From Haloferula sp. BvORR071 (lineage in GTDB: Bacteria; Verrucomicrobiota; Verrucomicrobiia; Verrucomicrobiales; Akkermansiaceae), in NCBI RefSeq assembly GCF_000739615.1, contig NZ_BATP01000002.1, forward strand, positions 30,387 through 94,386: DNA of 64,000 nucleotides, written 5' to 3'. Under the pieces are notes generated by a model. That model saw only the letters and a program-made list of their open reading frames with translations, had not been told where the DNA came from and made no database searches. Positions 41,968 to 50,383 of this stretch are shown here, piece after piece; within the stretch, counting starts at the first letter, position 1; each line of letters begins with the position of its first letter. A program made the translations under genes and the position numbers.

Positions 41968-43626
41968 GTGACACAAAACACGGGCCTCCGACCTCGGGGC
42001 AGCATCGAGACAAGCATCGTGAAAACCGCTTCATTACTTTTTCTCCCAGGCCCATTCCGGGCGGTCCGTGTGACCGCGCTGGGACTTGCGCTTGCCATGG
42101 CGGGGCTCATGCCGGCGGTCGCACAGCAGCGGGAGACCACGTTGCTGATCCGCGAATATCGTGTGCAGGGCTCGACGCTGCTTACGCCGCTGGAGATCGA
42201 GGAAGCCGTCTATCCTTACCTGGGCCCGGGGCGCACCGCAGCAGATGTGGAGCAGGCTCGTGCGACGCTTGAAAAGACTTTCCGGGACAAGGGCTATCAG
42301 ACCGTGACCGTGCAGATCCCGGCGCAGGATCCTCGCTCCGGTATCATCCGTCTGCAGGTGATTGAAGGGAAGATTGGACGTTTGCGGGTCAGCGGTGCCC
42401 GCTACTTCTTGCCAAGCCGGATCAAGGAAGAGGCACCATCATTGGCCGAGGGATCGGTGCCGGACTTCGCCAAGGTGAAGGCGGAGATCGTGGCGCTGAA
42501 TCGCCTGCCCGACCGCACGGTGAAGCCGCAGCTCCGCCCCGGTTTGGAGCCGGGAACCTACGACGTGGATCTAGAGGTGGAGGACAAGTCGCCGCTCCAC
42601 GGTTCGCTGGAGCTTAACAACCGCTATAGCTCGAACACTTCGCAGAGCCGCCTGAATGGGGCGATCAGCTACGGGAATCTCTTTCAACTCGGCCATACCC
42701 TTGGCCTCGACTTCCAGGTGGCTCCGGAGAATCCGGACGATGCCTTGGTCTACTCCGGCTACTATCTGGCACGGGTTTCGGACGGCCTCAGCCTGATGGT
42801 TCAAGCGACGAAGCAGGATAGCGACGTCTCCACCCTGGGTGGCGCGGCGGTGGCCGGGCGAGGGGAGATCCTTGGTCTGCGTGCGCTATTCGACCTGCCG
42901 GGCACTGACAGCTTCTCTCAGAATTTTGCACTGGGGATCGACTGGAAGTCCTTTGACGAGGATCTCACGGTCGCGGGCGTCACTGGCAATACGCCGATCG
43001 AATACTTCCCGATCAGCGCCAACTACGGTGCCAGCTGGATGAAGCCGGAGTCCTTCACCCAAGCGAATCTCTCGTTGAATTTCCATCTCCGCGGTCTGGG
43101 CAGCGATCAGTCGGAGTTCGATGCCAAGCGCTACCAGTCGGACGGCAGCTACATCTACCTCCGCGGCGACCTTTCCCATACCCGCGATCTGAAGGATGGC
43201 TCGCAGCTTTATGGCAAGATCCAAGGCCAGATCTCGAGCCAGCCGCTGATCAACAGCGAGCAGCTCAGCGGCGGTGGCCTGGGCAATGCACGCGGCTATC
43301 TGGAGGCCACCGCCTTGGGTGACAATGGTGTCTTTGCCACCGCCGAGTACCGCACCCGTTCCTTCATTGGAAAGAAGGACGAGAAGGGCAAGCAAGCTGA
43401 TGAGTGGCGACTGCATGCCTTCGTCGATGGCGGCACGCTCACGGTCCTCAAGCCGCTGCCTTCGCAGAAGTCTTTCTACAATTTCCTCAGTGCCGGTGCC
43501 GGAACGCGCTTCCGCCTGCGCGATCACTACAACGGCTCGCTCGATGTTGCCGTGCCCTTCACCGACCAGGCCGACGCCGAGTCCGGCGAGGTCCGGGTCA
43601 CCTTCCGCGGATGGGCCGACTTCTAA
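41968..43626 (+). CDS. ShlB/FhaC/HecB-type two-partner secretion transporter (TpsB)
   Basis: 552 residues. A long signal region ends MAGLMPAVAQ (about 50). A POTRA_2 domain (about 58-130) shows IREYRVQGSTLLTPLEIEEAVYPYLGPGRT and DPRSGIIRLQVIEGKIGRLRVSG. A ShlB-like 16-strand barrel (about 190-552) starts at PLHGSLELNNRYSSNTSQSR and ends in VRVTFRGWADF, the normal C-terminal aromatic strand. It would translocate the 3720-residue exoprotein across the outer membrane. The GTG at 41968 has an AGGAAG site 6 bp upstream; a GTG at 42019 is an alternative. It is followed 11 bp later by the ExbB fusion. Confidence 0.93.
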   Translation: MTQNTGLRPRGSIETSIVKTASLLFLPGPFRAVRVTALGLALAMAGLMPAVAQQRETTLLIREYRVQGSTLLTPLEIEEAVYPYLGPGRTAADVEQARATLEKTFRDKGYQTVTVQIPAQDPRSGIIRLQVIEGKIGRLRVSGARYFLPSRIKEEAPSLAEGSVPDFAKVKAEIVALNRLPDRTVKPQLRPGLEPGTYDVDLEVEDKSPLHGSLELNNRYSSNTSQSRLNGAISYGNLFQLGHTLGLDFQVAPENPDDALVYSGYYLARVSDGLSLMVQATKQDSDVSTLGGAAVAGRGEILGLRALFDLPGTDSFSQNFALGIDWKSFDEDLTVAGVTGNTPIEYFPISANYGASWMKPESFTQANLSLNFHLRGLGSDQSEFDAKRYQSDGSYIYLRGDLSHTRDLKDGSQLYGKIQGQISSQPLINSEQLSGGGLGNARGYLEATALGDNGVFATAEYRTRSFIGKKDEKGKQADEWRLHAFVDGGTLTVLKPLPSQKSFYNFLSAGAGTRFRLRDHYNGSLDVAVPFTDQADAESGEVRVTFRGWADF

Positions 43627-43637
43627 CAATTCTGACC

Positions 43638-45467
43638 ATGATCACACGTCACGTCATCGCCTTCCTGTCGATCCTCATGCCCCTCCATGCCGCGGAAGGC
43701 TGGTGGAACAAGGAGTGGACCCAGCGCCAGAAACTCACGCTCAATACCGGGGCGGATGGGGCGAAACTTTCCGGACCGCTGGAAAATGCGGCGGTGCTGG
43801 TGCGTTTGCATGCCGGCAATTTCCAGTTTTCAAAAGCGGCGGCGGATGGTGGCGACCTGCGCTTCGTGACGGATGACGGCAAGCTCCTGCCTCACCAAGT
43901 GGAGAGCTTCGACGCGCTGATGAACGAGGCTTTCGTTTGGGTGAAGCTGCCTTCGGTCGCGGCCGGGACTACCACGGTCAATCTCTACTATGGCTCGGCT
44001 AATCCTGCAGCCGTGGAGCCGGCCAAGACCGCGGATGTGTATGATGCGGTGCTGGTCTGGCATCTGTCCGACCGTGGTGCAGCGCCGACCGATGCCACCG
44101 CCAACGGTAATAACGGCAGCGTGGCTCTTGCAGCTTCGGAAGGTGCCATCATCGGCAGCGGTGCGCGTCTGCTCGGGGCGGAGCCGGTGACCATCGCGGC
44201 ATCGCCTTCGCTGGATTTTAGCGGCGGCTTCACTTGGTCGGCTTGGGTGAAGCCCTCTGCCTTGCAGGCTGGCGCGGAAATTTTCCGCCGCGGCGAGTTC
44301 CGGATCCTGTTGGATCAAGGCGTGCCGCTGGTGACCGTGGGCAACCAACGCAGCACTCCGGTGCCGGCTTTGGCCGCGGCGACATGGAGCCATGTGGTGG
44401 TCACTGCCGGCGATGGCAAGGTCTCGCTGTATGTGAATGGCGAGGCGGTCAGCCAGCTCGCGACGCCCCTGCCGGTGCTCGATGGTGCACTGACGGTGGG
44501 AGGTGCGGACGCCGGAGCCCGCTTCGTCGGCGAGATCGATGAACTGGAGATCAGCAAGGGCGCGCGTTCCGCGGACTGGGTGAAGTTCGCAGCCACCAGC
44601 CAAGGCGGGACTGAGGCCGGACAGCGGACCGTGACGCTCGCGGAGGCGGAGAGCGGTGAAGGTGGTGGTGGCAAGCACAGCGGCGGTGCGCTGGAGCACC
44701 TCTCGCTCTTCGGTGACATCGCGAACAACATGATGTTCGACGGTTGGATCGCGATCGGCATCTGCGCGATCATGATCGTGGTGGGCTGGACCGTCGCGAT
44801 CCAGAAATTCAAATACCTCAATACCATCCAGAAGGGCACGAAGGAGTTCCTGCGCCAGTGGAAGCAGTTATCATCGGACCTCACCGCGATCGATCATGGT
44901 GACCAGGCCAGCATCAGGAACCTTGGTGGTGCCGACAGCCACCAGATGTCGGTGATCGAGAAGTCGCCGCTCTATCAGATCTACCACATCGGCTCGGAGG
45001 AGATCCGCCACCGTCTTGCCCGCGACAAGCAGCGGACGCAGGGCTTGTCCGCCCGCTCCATCCAGGCGATTCGTGCTGCCCTCGATGGCGGCTTGGTCCA
45101 CGAAACCCATCGCCTGACGAAGGGACTGGTTTTCCTCACCATCAGCATCGCGGGAGGCCCCTATGTCGGCCTGCTCGGCACGGTGGTCGGGGTGATGATC
45201 ACTTTCGCCATCATCGCGAAGAGCGGGGAGGTGGACGTGAACTCGATCGCGCCCGGCATCGCCTCCGCCCTGCTCGCCACGGTGGTCGGCCTGCTGGTCG
45301 CGATCCCGGCCCTCTTCATCTACAGCTACTTGAACAGCCGAATCAAGGAAGCCACCAGCGGCATGCAGGTCTTCATCGACGAATTCGTCGCCAAGATGGC
45401 CGAGTTCTATCCGCCGGCCGGGGAGGTGTCGCCCTACGCACCGCAGCCCGTTTCCAAGAACCACTGA
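43638..45467 (+). CDS. DUF2341-LamG-MotA/TolQ/ExbB proton channel fusion
   Basis: 609 residues. Signal peptide (HVIAFLSILMPLHAA), then a DUF2341-like beta domain (about 22-135, WWNKEWTQRQKLTLNTG, VNLYYGSANPAAV). A LamG-like domain follows (about 150-315, FTWSAWVKPSALQAGAEIF, WSHVVVTAGDGKVSLYVNG), then membrane helix 1 (about 364-386). The TolQ/ExbB core (about 470-590) holds two helices: GLVFLTISIAGGPYVGLLGTVVG, with the family's conserved pore Thr/Gly residues, and ALLATVVGLLVAIPALFIYSYL. ExbB forms the proton channel that drives TonB or related work across the envelope; here it carries large extracytoplasmic carbohydrate-binding-type domains. It is followed by two ExbD genes. Confidence 0.92.
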   Translation: MITRHVIAFLSILMPLHAAEGWWNKEWTQRQKLTLNTGADGAKLSGPLENAAVLVRLHAGNFQFSKAAADGGDLRFVTDDGKLLPHQVESFDALMNEAFVWVKLPSVAAGTTTVNLYYGSANPAAVEPAKTADVYDAVLVWHLSDRGAAPTDATANGNNGSVALAASEGAIIGSGARLLGAEPVTIAASPSLDFSGGFTWSAWVKPSALQAGAEIFRRGEFRILLDQGVPLVTVGNQRSTPVPALAAATWSHVVVTAGDGKVSLYVNGEAVSQLATPLPVLDGALTVGGADAGARFVGEIDELEISKGARSADWVKFAATSQGGTEAGQRTVTLAEAESGEGGGGKHSGGALEHLSLFGDIANNMMFDGWIAIGICAIMIVVGWTVAIQKFKYLNTIQKGTKEFLRQWKQLSSDLTAIDHGDQASIRNLGGADSHQMSVIEKSPLYQIYHIGSEEIRHRLARDKQRTQGLSARSIQAIRAALDGGLVHETHRLTKGLVFLTISIAGGPYVGLLGTVVGVMITFAIIAKSGEVDVNSIAPGIASALLATVVGLLVAIPALFIYSYLNSRIKEATSGMQVFIDEFVAKMAEFYPPAGEVSPYAPQPVSKNH

Positions 45468-45479
45468 TACTCAGGAATC

Positions 45480-45881
45480 ATGGCCTCAGCGGATGACAAG
45501 AGCTACGACGACATCAATGTCACGCCGATGGTGGACCTCTACCTCGTGCTGCTCTTGATCTTCATCATCATGACCACCGCAGGCGTGCAGGGGACGAAGG
45601 TGAACCTGCCGAAGGCCGACAAGAACTCGGTCCATGAGCTCGGCTTGCCGGGCATGCAGGCGGTCACGGTCAGCAACCAAGGGAAGATCTTCTTGAATAC
45701 GATCCCGGTCACCCCTGCTGAACTAGAATCGAAACTGGGTGCCTTGAAGGCCAAGAAGAAAGACCTGCTGGTGGTGGTGCGCGGTGATAGCCGCAGCCAG
45801 TACCAGGGGATCATGGATGTGCTCGATGCCCTTGGCCGGGCGGGCATCGACAACATCGGGATGGCTACCACCAACAAGTGA
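45480..45881 (+). CDS. exbD: ExbD/TolR-family protein (first)
   Basis: 133 residues. A short cytoplasmic end (ASADDKSYDDINVTPM) is followed by a single helix VDLYLVLLLIFIIMTTAG with the essential membrane Asp, and a periplasmic ExbD domain (about 60-133, IPVTPAELESKLGALKAKK). It forms the proton-coupled stator partner of the ExbB fusion. It lies 12 bp after the ExbB gene and 6 bp before a second ExbD gene with almost the same N-terminal sequence. Confidence 0.95.
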   Translation: MASADDKSYDDINVTPMVDLYLVLLLIFIIMTTAGVQGTKVNLPKADKNSVHELGLPGMQAVTVSNQGKIFLNTIPVTPAELESKLGALKAKKKDLLVVVRGDSRSQYQGIMDVLDALGRAGIDNIGMATTNK

Positions 45882-45887
45882 TTCATT

Positions 45888-46298
45888 ATGGCTTCCGCGG
45901 ACGACAAAAACTTCGATGACATCAACGTCACGCCGATGGTGGACCTCTACCTGGTGCTGCTCTTGATTTTCATCATCATGACCACTGCATCGGTGCAGGG
46001 GATGAAGGCCGACCTGCCGCGCGCGAGCAAGAGTGCTGCCAAGCTGAATCCGAATACGCCCAAGCTCCAGGCGATCGTCATCGACAATGGTGGCAAGATC
46101 AAACTGAACAACGAGGACGTCACCTTCGCCCAGCTTGAGACCAAACTCGCTGCCGCGCGCGCGGCTTCCGCGGAGGTCCCCGCCGTGGTCCGTGGTGACC
46201 GCCAGACGCAATACCAGACGATCATGGATGTTCTGACCCTGTTGGGTCGGCTCAAGATCACCAAGATCGGTCTCGCTACCAAACCTCCGGAGAAATGA
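45888..46298 (+). CDS. exbD: ExbD/TolR-family protein (second)
   Basis: 136 residues. The N-terminal 45 residues are nearly identical to the first ExbD (ASADDKNFDDINVTPM plus VDLYLVLLLIFIIMTTAS), including the membrane Asp. The periplasmic part has diverged (LQAIVIDNGGKIKLNNEDVTF). Two ExbD subunits allow a heteromeric complex. The stop TGA overlaps the start ATG of the TonB-like gene (ATGA), so the two are translationally coupled. Confidence 0.95.
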   Translation: MASADDKNFDDINVTPMVDLYLVLLLIFIIMTTASVQGMKADLPRASKSAAKLNPNTPKLQAIVIDNGGKIKLNNEDVTFAQLETKLAAARAASAEVPAVVRGDRQTQYQTIMDVLTLLGRLKITKIGLATKPPEK

Positions 46299-46966
46299 GC
46301 ATCATGGCATCCACGAACGTCGTCGTAGCAAGGATCATGGCAGTCGGCCTCGCCGTCGGCTTGGTCTTGGGCGCGTCTAGCTGCGGAAGGAAGACCGTGG
46401 CGAAGAAAAAGTCCGATCCGGTCGTCATGATCGATCCGGTGCCACCACCACCTCCGCTCCCGCCCCCGCCACCACCTCCCCCGCAGGCGGAGCCGCCGCC
46501 TGAGGAGAAGGAACAGGAGATGGTCGAGCAGGAGCCGGTCGTCGAGGCAACCCCTGACGAGCCCGGCCCGGAAGAGCCGCCGGCGGAACTCGGCACCGGC
46601 TTGACCGGTGATGGACCGAATGGCTTCGGCCTCAGCGGTCGCGGCGATGGCAACGGTGGTGGTGGAAATGGCAAGGGACGGAAGGGCGGGGGACCCTTTG
46701 ACCGTTACGCTGCCCTGCTTCAGAACACGCTGGGCTCCGAGCTGCGCCGCAATTCGAAGACCCGGGCTTCGACCTTCGATGTGCAGGTCTCCCTGCGCAT
46801 CGATGCCGAGGGTCGCATCACCTCAATCAAGCCGAAGTCATCCACGGGGGACCCTTCCCTGGATCAGTCTCTTCGCAACGACTTCATCGGCGTGCGCTTC
46901 TCGGAGCCACCTCCGGCCGACATGCCGATGCCGATCCATACGCGCCTCACCGGGCGCAAACGCTGA
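46295..46966 (+). CDS. short TonB-like energy transducer
   Basis: 223 residues. An N-terminal hydrophobic stretch (IMAVGLAVGLVLGASSC) serves as anchor or lipoprotein signal; the Cys has a weak lipobox. A Pro-rich rod (about 48-95: VPPPPPLPPPPPPPPQAEPPPEEKE, then acidic) and a Gly-rich hinge (GRGDGNGGGGNGKGRKGG) follow. The C-terminal TonB-type domain (about 130-223) shows VQVSLRIDAEGRITSIKPKSS and SEPPPADMPMPIHTRL. It has the right position to couple the ExbB/ExbD complex to an outer-membrane partner. The domain is short and the Pro-rich rod modest compared with classical TonB. Confidence 0.85.
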   Translation: MSIMASTNVVVARIMAVGLAVGLVLGASSCGRKTVAKKKSDPVVMIDPVPPPPPLPPPPPPPPQAEPPPEEKEQEMVEQEPVVEATPDEPGPEEPPAELGTGLTGDGPNGFGLSGRGDGNGGGGNGKGRKGGGPFDRYAALLQNTLGSELRRNSKTRASTFDVQVSLRIDAEGRITSIKPKSSTGDPSLDQSLRNDFIGVRFSEPPPADMPMPIHTRLTGRKR

Positions 46967-46990
46967 TTTTTTCCAAGTCTCTCAAGAGCC

Positions 46991-48817
46991 ATGCCCGCAA
47001 CGCACGCCTATCGCCCCGTGATCAAGACGGTCGCCGCCACCCTCGCGGGAGCCGCGATCTCCTCCGCCCAGGAGGCACCGGAATTGCCACCGGTGCCCAA
47101 TCCACAGCAGCAGTATAACGAGGTCTTCGATCCGAATCTCGGTGCCCCCGAGCTGCCGCCGGAGCCGGCACCCGCGCCCAATGCCTTGCCACCGGCATCG
47201 CCGAACATGGCGGTCAACCTTGTGGTGCTGCTGGTGAAAAAGGGACAGCTTAGCCAAGAGGAAGGGCTCGCGCTGATCGAGCAGGCCGAAGCCGAGGCAA
47301 AGTCCGCCCAGGCCAAGGTCCAGGCTCAGGCCGCTGCCGTGGCAGCGCCGCCGAAGGCGGAAGGGGAGGTAAGCGTAAACTACGTTCCCCAGACGGTCCG
47401 CAACGGCATCCGCGACGAGATCAAGCAGGAGCTGATGGCGGATGCGCGCGAGCACGCGTGGCGAGCCAATCAGGCACCGGAGTGGACCGAGACTTTCCGG
47501 CCCTTCGGGGATATCCGCGGACGTTACGAGGGCATCTTCTTCGCGGACGGGAATGACAACACTGGAGCCTTCCCGAACTTCAACGCGATCAATACCGGGG
47601 CTCCCTTCGATACCTCCGGCACGCTCTTCTCTCCGCAGTATAACGTGGACCAGAACCGCAACCGCGCCCGTCTGCGGGCCCGGCTGGGTGCGGACATCAT
47701 GCTAGGCGAAGGTTTCATCGCGGGGATGCGGGTCGCTACCGGTGACAGCAGCTCGCCAGTCTCGCCGAACCAGTCGCTCGGTGGCTCCGGCGGGGATTTC
47801 TCAAAGTATCAGATCTGGCTGGATCGCGCCTTCATCGGCTACGACGTGGTGAAGGAAGAGGATCGCGAGCTGTCCTTCCTCTTGGGGCGCTTTGACAATC
47901 CCTTCTTCAATTCCGAAGTCATGTGGGATGATGACCTTGGCTTCGATGGTCTGGCGGGCCGCGGTCGCTTTGCCTTGAATGACAAGGTGACGGTCTTTGG
48001 TGCTGCCGGCCTGTTCCCGGTCTACAATACCGATCTCAACTTTGCCTCGAACCAGCCCTCGAAGTTTGAGAGCCAGGACAAGTGGCTCTACGGCGCGCAG
48101 GCCGGGATCGAGTGGAAGATCACCAGCGATCTGAAGGCCAAGTTCGGCACGGCCTATTACGACTTCCAGAACATCGAGGGGGAACTCTCCACGCCCTTCG
48201 TGCCGCTGGGGCCGAATGATGCCGGCAATACCGATGCGACGCGGCCTTCCTTTGCCCAGCGCGGCAATACCTACATGGCTCTGCGCAATATCATCCCGAC
48301 CGCGGCGAATGGCTTCGGCACCACCAACCAGTGGCAATACTACGGCCTGGCCACGCCCTTCAAGGTGTTGACGCTCACCGGGCGCCTGGACTATAGCGCC
48401 TATGATCCGATCCAATTCGCGCTCACCGGCGAGTATCTGAAGAACCTAGCCTTCGATGCCGGTGACATCGCCCCGAAGGCGGTGAACAATCGGGCGGGAG
48501 CCGGAACGGGCGTCTTTGACGGCGGCGACACTGCCTGGTACCTGAACTTCCTCTTCGGGCGCACCGCGATGGACAAGCGCGGGGATTGGGTCGCGGGGAT
48601 CGGCTACCGCTATGTGGAATCGGATGCCGTGGTGGATGGCTTCACCGACTCCGACTTCGGTGGGGGCGGGACCAATGTCCAAGGCTTCACGCTCGGCGGT
48701 GCGATGGCTCTCTCCCCGAATGTGCGGGTGGGCCTGAAGTGGATGAGCTCCGACGAGGTCTCCGGTCCACCGCTCGCCACGGACACGCTGCAGTTTGATG
48801 TTAACGCCAAGTTCTGA
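46991..48817 (+). CDS. putative outer-membrane porin
   Basis: 608 residues. A signal peptide is followed by a Pro-rich segment (about 28-70), then a periplasmic helical part with coiled-coil tendency (LSQEEGLALIEQAEAEAKSAQAKVQAQ, about 85-110). A beta-barrel of the Porin_10/putative porin type (about 160-608) has alternating strands, for example FRPFGDIRGRYEG, NRARLRARLGADIML, LSFLLGRFDNPFF, VFGAAGLFPVYN. It ends in LQFDVNAKF, a barrel-insertion signal with terminal Phe. It may be the outer-membrane partner of the TonB-like protein, or a diffusion porin. It sits 24 bp after the TonB gene. Confidence 0.88.
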   Translation: MPATHAYRPVIKTVAATLAGAAISSAQEAPELPPVPNPQQQYNEVFDPNLGAPELPPEPAPAPNALPPASPNMAVNLVVLLVKKGQLSQEEGLALIEQAEAEAKSAQAKVQAQAAAVAAPPKAEGEVSVNYVPQTVRNGIRDEIKQELMADAREHAWRANQAPEWTETFRPFGDIRGRYEGIFFADGNDNTGAFPNFNAINTGAPFDTSGTLFSPQYNVDQNRNRARLRARLGADIMLGEGFIAGMRVATGDSSSPVSPNQSLGGSGGDFSKYQIWLDRAFIGYDVVKEEDRELSFLLGRFDNPFFNSEVMWDDDLGFDGLAGRGRFALNDKVTVFGAAGLFPVYNTDLNFASNQPSKFESQDKWLYGAQAGIEWKITSDLKAKFGTAYYDFQNIEGELSTPFVPLGPNDAGNTDATRPSFAQRGNTYMALRNIIPTAANGFGTTNQWQYYGLATPFKVLTLTGRLDYSAYDPIQFALTGEYLKNLAFDAGDIAPKAVNNRAGAGTGVFDGGDTAWYLNFLFGRTAMDKRGDWVAGIGYRYVESDAVVDGFTDSDFGGGGTNVQGFTLGGAMALSPNVRVGLKWMSSDEVSGPPLATDTLQFDVNAKF

Positions 48818-48823
48818 CCGATC

Positions 48824-49480
48824 ATGAAAGCACTCTTTCTAACGGCTCTCCTCCTGCCACTGACGTCCACCGCCCAAGAGGACGGCGAGGCCGCGCGACT
48901 GCGGGAAGCATTGAAGGGCGTCACGCTCCAGCTCCGCACCGCTCAAGGCGAAACCGCGAATGCCCAAGCGGCGAGTATTGCCGCAGAGCAGAAGGCAAAG
49001 GCCTTGGAGACGAAGCTGGCCGATTTGGAGAAGCGGCAAGCCGCGCTGACCAAGCAGTCGAACGATGACAAGGCCGCCGCCGACAAGACCGTTGCCTCGC
49101 TGAACAACCGGCTCGCCGAACGCGAGAAGCGGCTGGCCGACTACATCGCCGCGCTCGACAAGTGGAAGGCTGCCTACCAGGCCGCGACGGTCGCCGGTAA
49201 GAAGAGCGAGGAGCAGCGGACGCAGGCGAACGATGAAGTCGTGGTGCTGAAGCGCACCGTGGCGGACCGCGAGCGCAAGAACATCGCCCTCTTCAATGTC
49301 TCGAACGAGATCCTCGAACGCTACGAGAACTACGCGCTCGGGAAGTCGCTTGCGGCGAAGGAACCCTTTGTCGGGAACGCACGCGTGCAGATCGAGAACC
49401 AGGTCCAAGGTTATAAGGACAAGATCCTCGACCAGCGTCTGAACGCCCCCAGCACCACCAATAGCACCACCAAACCCTGA
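48824..49480 (+). CDS. periplasmic coiled-coil protein
   Basis: 218 residues. A signal peptide (ALFLTALLLPLTSTA) leads into a nearly unbroken heptad-rich helix (about 22-180): AARLREALKGVTLQLRT, QKAKALETKLADLEKRQAAL, NNRLAEREKRLADYIAALDKW. The tail is short (NARVQIENQVQGYKDKILDQRLN). It probably spans or stiffens the periplasmic part of the secretion complex. It is tightly packed between the porin and the chaperone gene (6 and 5 bp gaps), so it is part of the same operon. No family name recognised. Confidence 0.8.
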   Translation: MKALFLTALLLPLTSTAQEDGEAARLREALKGVTLQLRTAQGETANAQAASIAAEQKAKALETKLADLEKRQAALTKQSNDDKAAADKTVASLNNRLAEREKRLADYIAALDKWKAAYQAATVAGKKSEEQRTQANDEVVVLKRTVADRERKNIALFNVSNEILERYENYALGKSLAAKEPFVGNARVQIENQVQGYKDKILDQRLNAPSTTNSTTKP

Positions 49481-49485
49481 ATTTT

Positions 49486-50361
49486 ATGAAACTCCGTCTA
49501 ATCGCATTTATTGCAGCGGCCAGCGCTGCCGCCTACGCCGATACCGCCACGCTCGGGAAGATCGGTGATCTCGAACTGAAGACTGACGAAATCCGCGAGG
49601 CGATCGCGGGGCTCGAAGCGGGACAGGACGCAGCTCTTTCAAAGGATCCTGCCGCGCTTGGCCAGTATGTGCGCGCGCTCTTGATCCAGCGCCTGGTCCT
49701 CAAGCAGGCGCAGGAGAAGAAGTGGGACCAGGATCCGGAGGTGGTGGCCAAGCTGGTGCGTGCGCGCGAAGCGGCCCTGACTGAAAGCTATCTGGAATCC
49801 GTCTCGAAGGTGCCTGCTGACTTCCCAAAGGATAGCGACCTGCAGGCAGCCTATGAGGCGGCGAGGCCTTCGTTGCAGGTGCCGAAGTCCTATCGTCTTG
49901 CCCAAGTCTTCATCGCTTCCGCCAAGGATGCCGACAAGGCCACGGCGGACAAGGCCAAGACGAAAGCCGATGCGGTGGCGAAGAAGCTGAAGGAGAAGAA
50001 TGCCGACTTCGCCGCGATCGCCTCCGCGGAGAGCGATGAAGCCGCCAGCAAGGCGCGGGGAGGGGAGATCGGCTGGGTGGCCGAGGCCCAAGTGCAGCCG
50101 GAGATCCGCGAGCGACTGCCGAAGCTCGCCGCAGGAACGATCTCCGAGCCGCTGAAGCTGGATGACGGCTGGCACATCTTGAAGGTGCTCGATGCCAAAG
50201 AGGCCCATACGCCCACACTCGATCAGGTGCGTGAGCAGTTGACCGTGCAACTCCGTGCCGAACGCGCCCGCCTCAACCGCCAGGAATACCTCGCCCAGTT
50301 GCTGAAGGATCATCCGCTCGCGATCAATGAGATCGAGCTCGCGAAAGTCCTCGGCAAGTAA
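49486..50361 (+). CDS. periplasmic peptidyl-prolyl isomerase (PpiC/SurA-like)
   Basis: 291 residues. Signal peptide (KLRLIAFIAAASAAAYA); an N-terminal SurA-like helical domain (about 20-120, ELKTDEIREAIAGLEAG, LVLKQAQEKKWDQDPEV). A PpiC/parvulin domain (about 130-240) has YRLAQVFIASAKDA, FAAIASAESDEAASKARGGEIGWV and LKLDDGWHILKVLDAKE. A C-terminal helix follows. It probably keeps the giant exoprotein unfolded but competent, or helps fold the porin and transporter, in the periplasm. It lies immediately upstream of the exoprotein gene with a 22-bp gap. Confidence 0.93.
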   Translation: MKLRLIAFIAAASAAAYADTATLGKIGDLELKTDEIREAIAGLEAGQDAALSKDPAALGQYVRALLIQRLVLKQAQEKKWDQDPEVVAKLVRAREAALTESYLESVSKVPADFPKDSDLQAAYEAARPSLQVPKSYRLAQVFIASAKDADKATADKAKTKADAVAKKLKEKNADFAAIASAESDEAASKARGGEIGWVAEAQVQPEIRERLPKLAAGTISEPLKLDDGWHILKVLDAKEAHTPTLDQVREQLTVQLRAERARLNRQEYLAQLLKDHPLAINEIELAKVLGK

Positions 50362-50383
50362 CTAAGCCCGCCACGATCCACTC

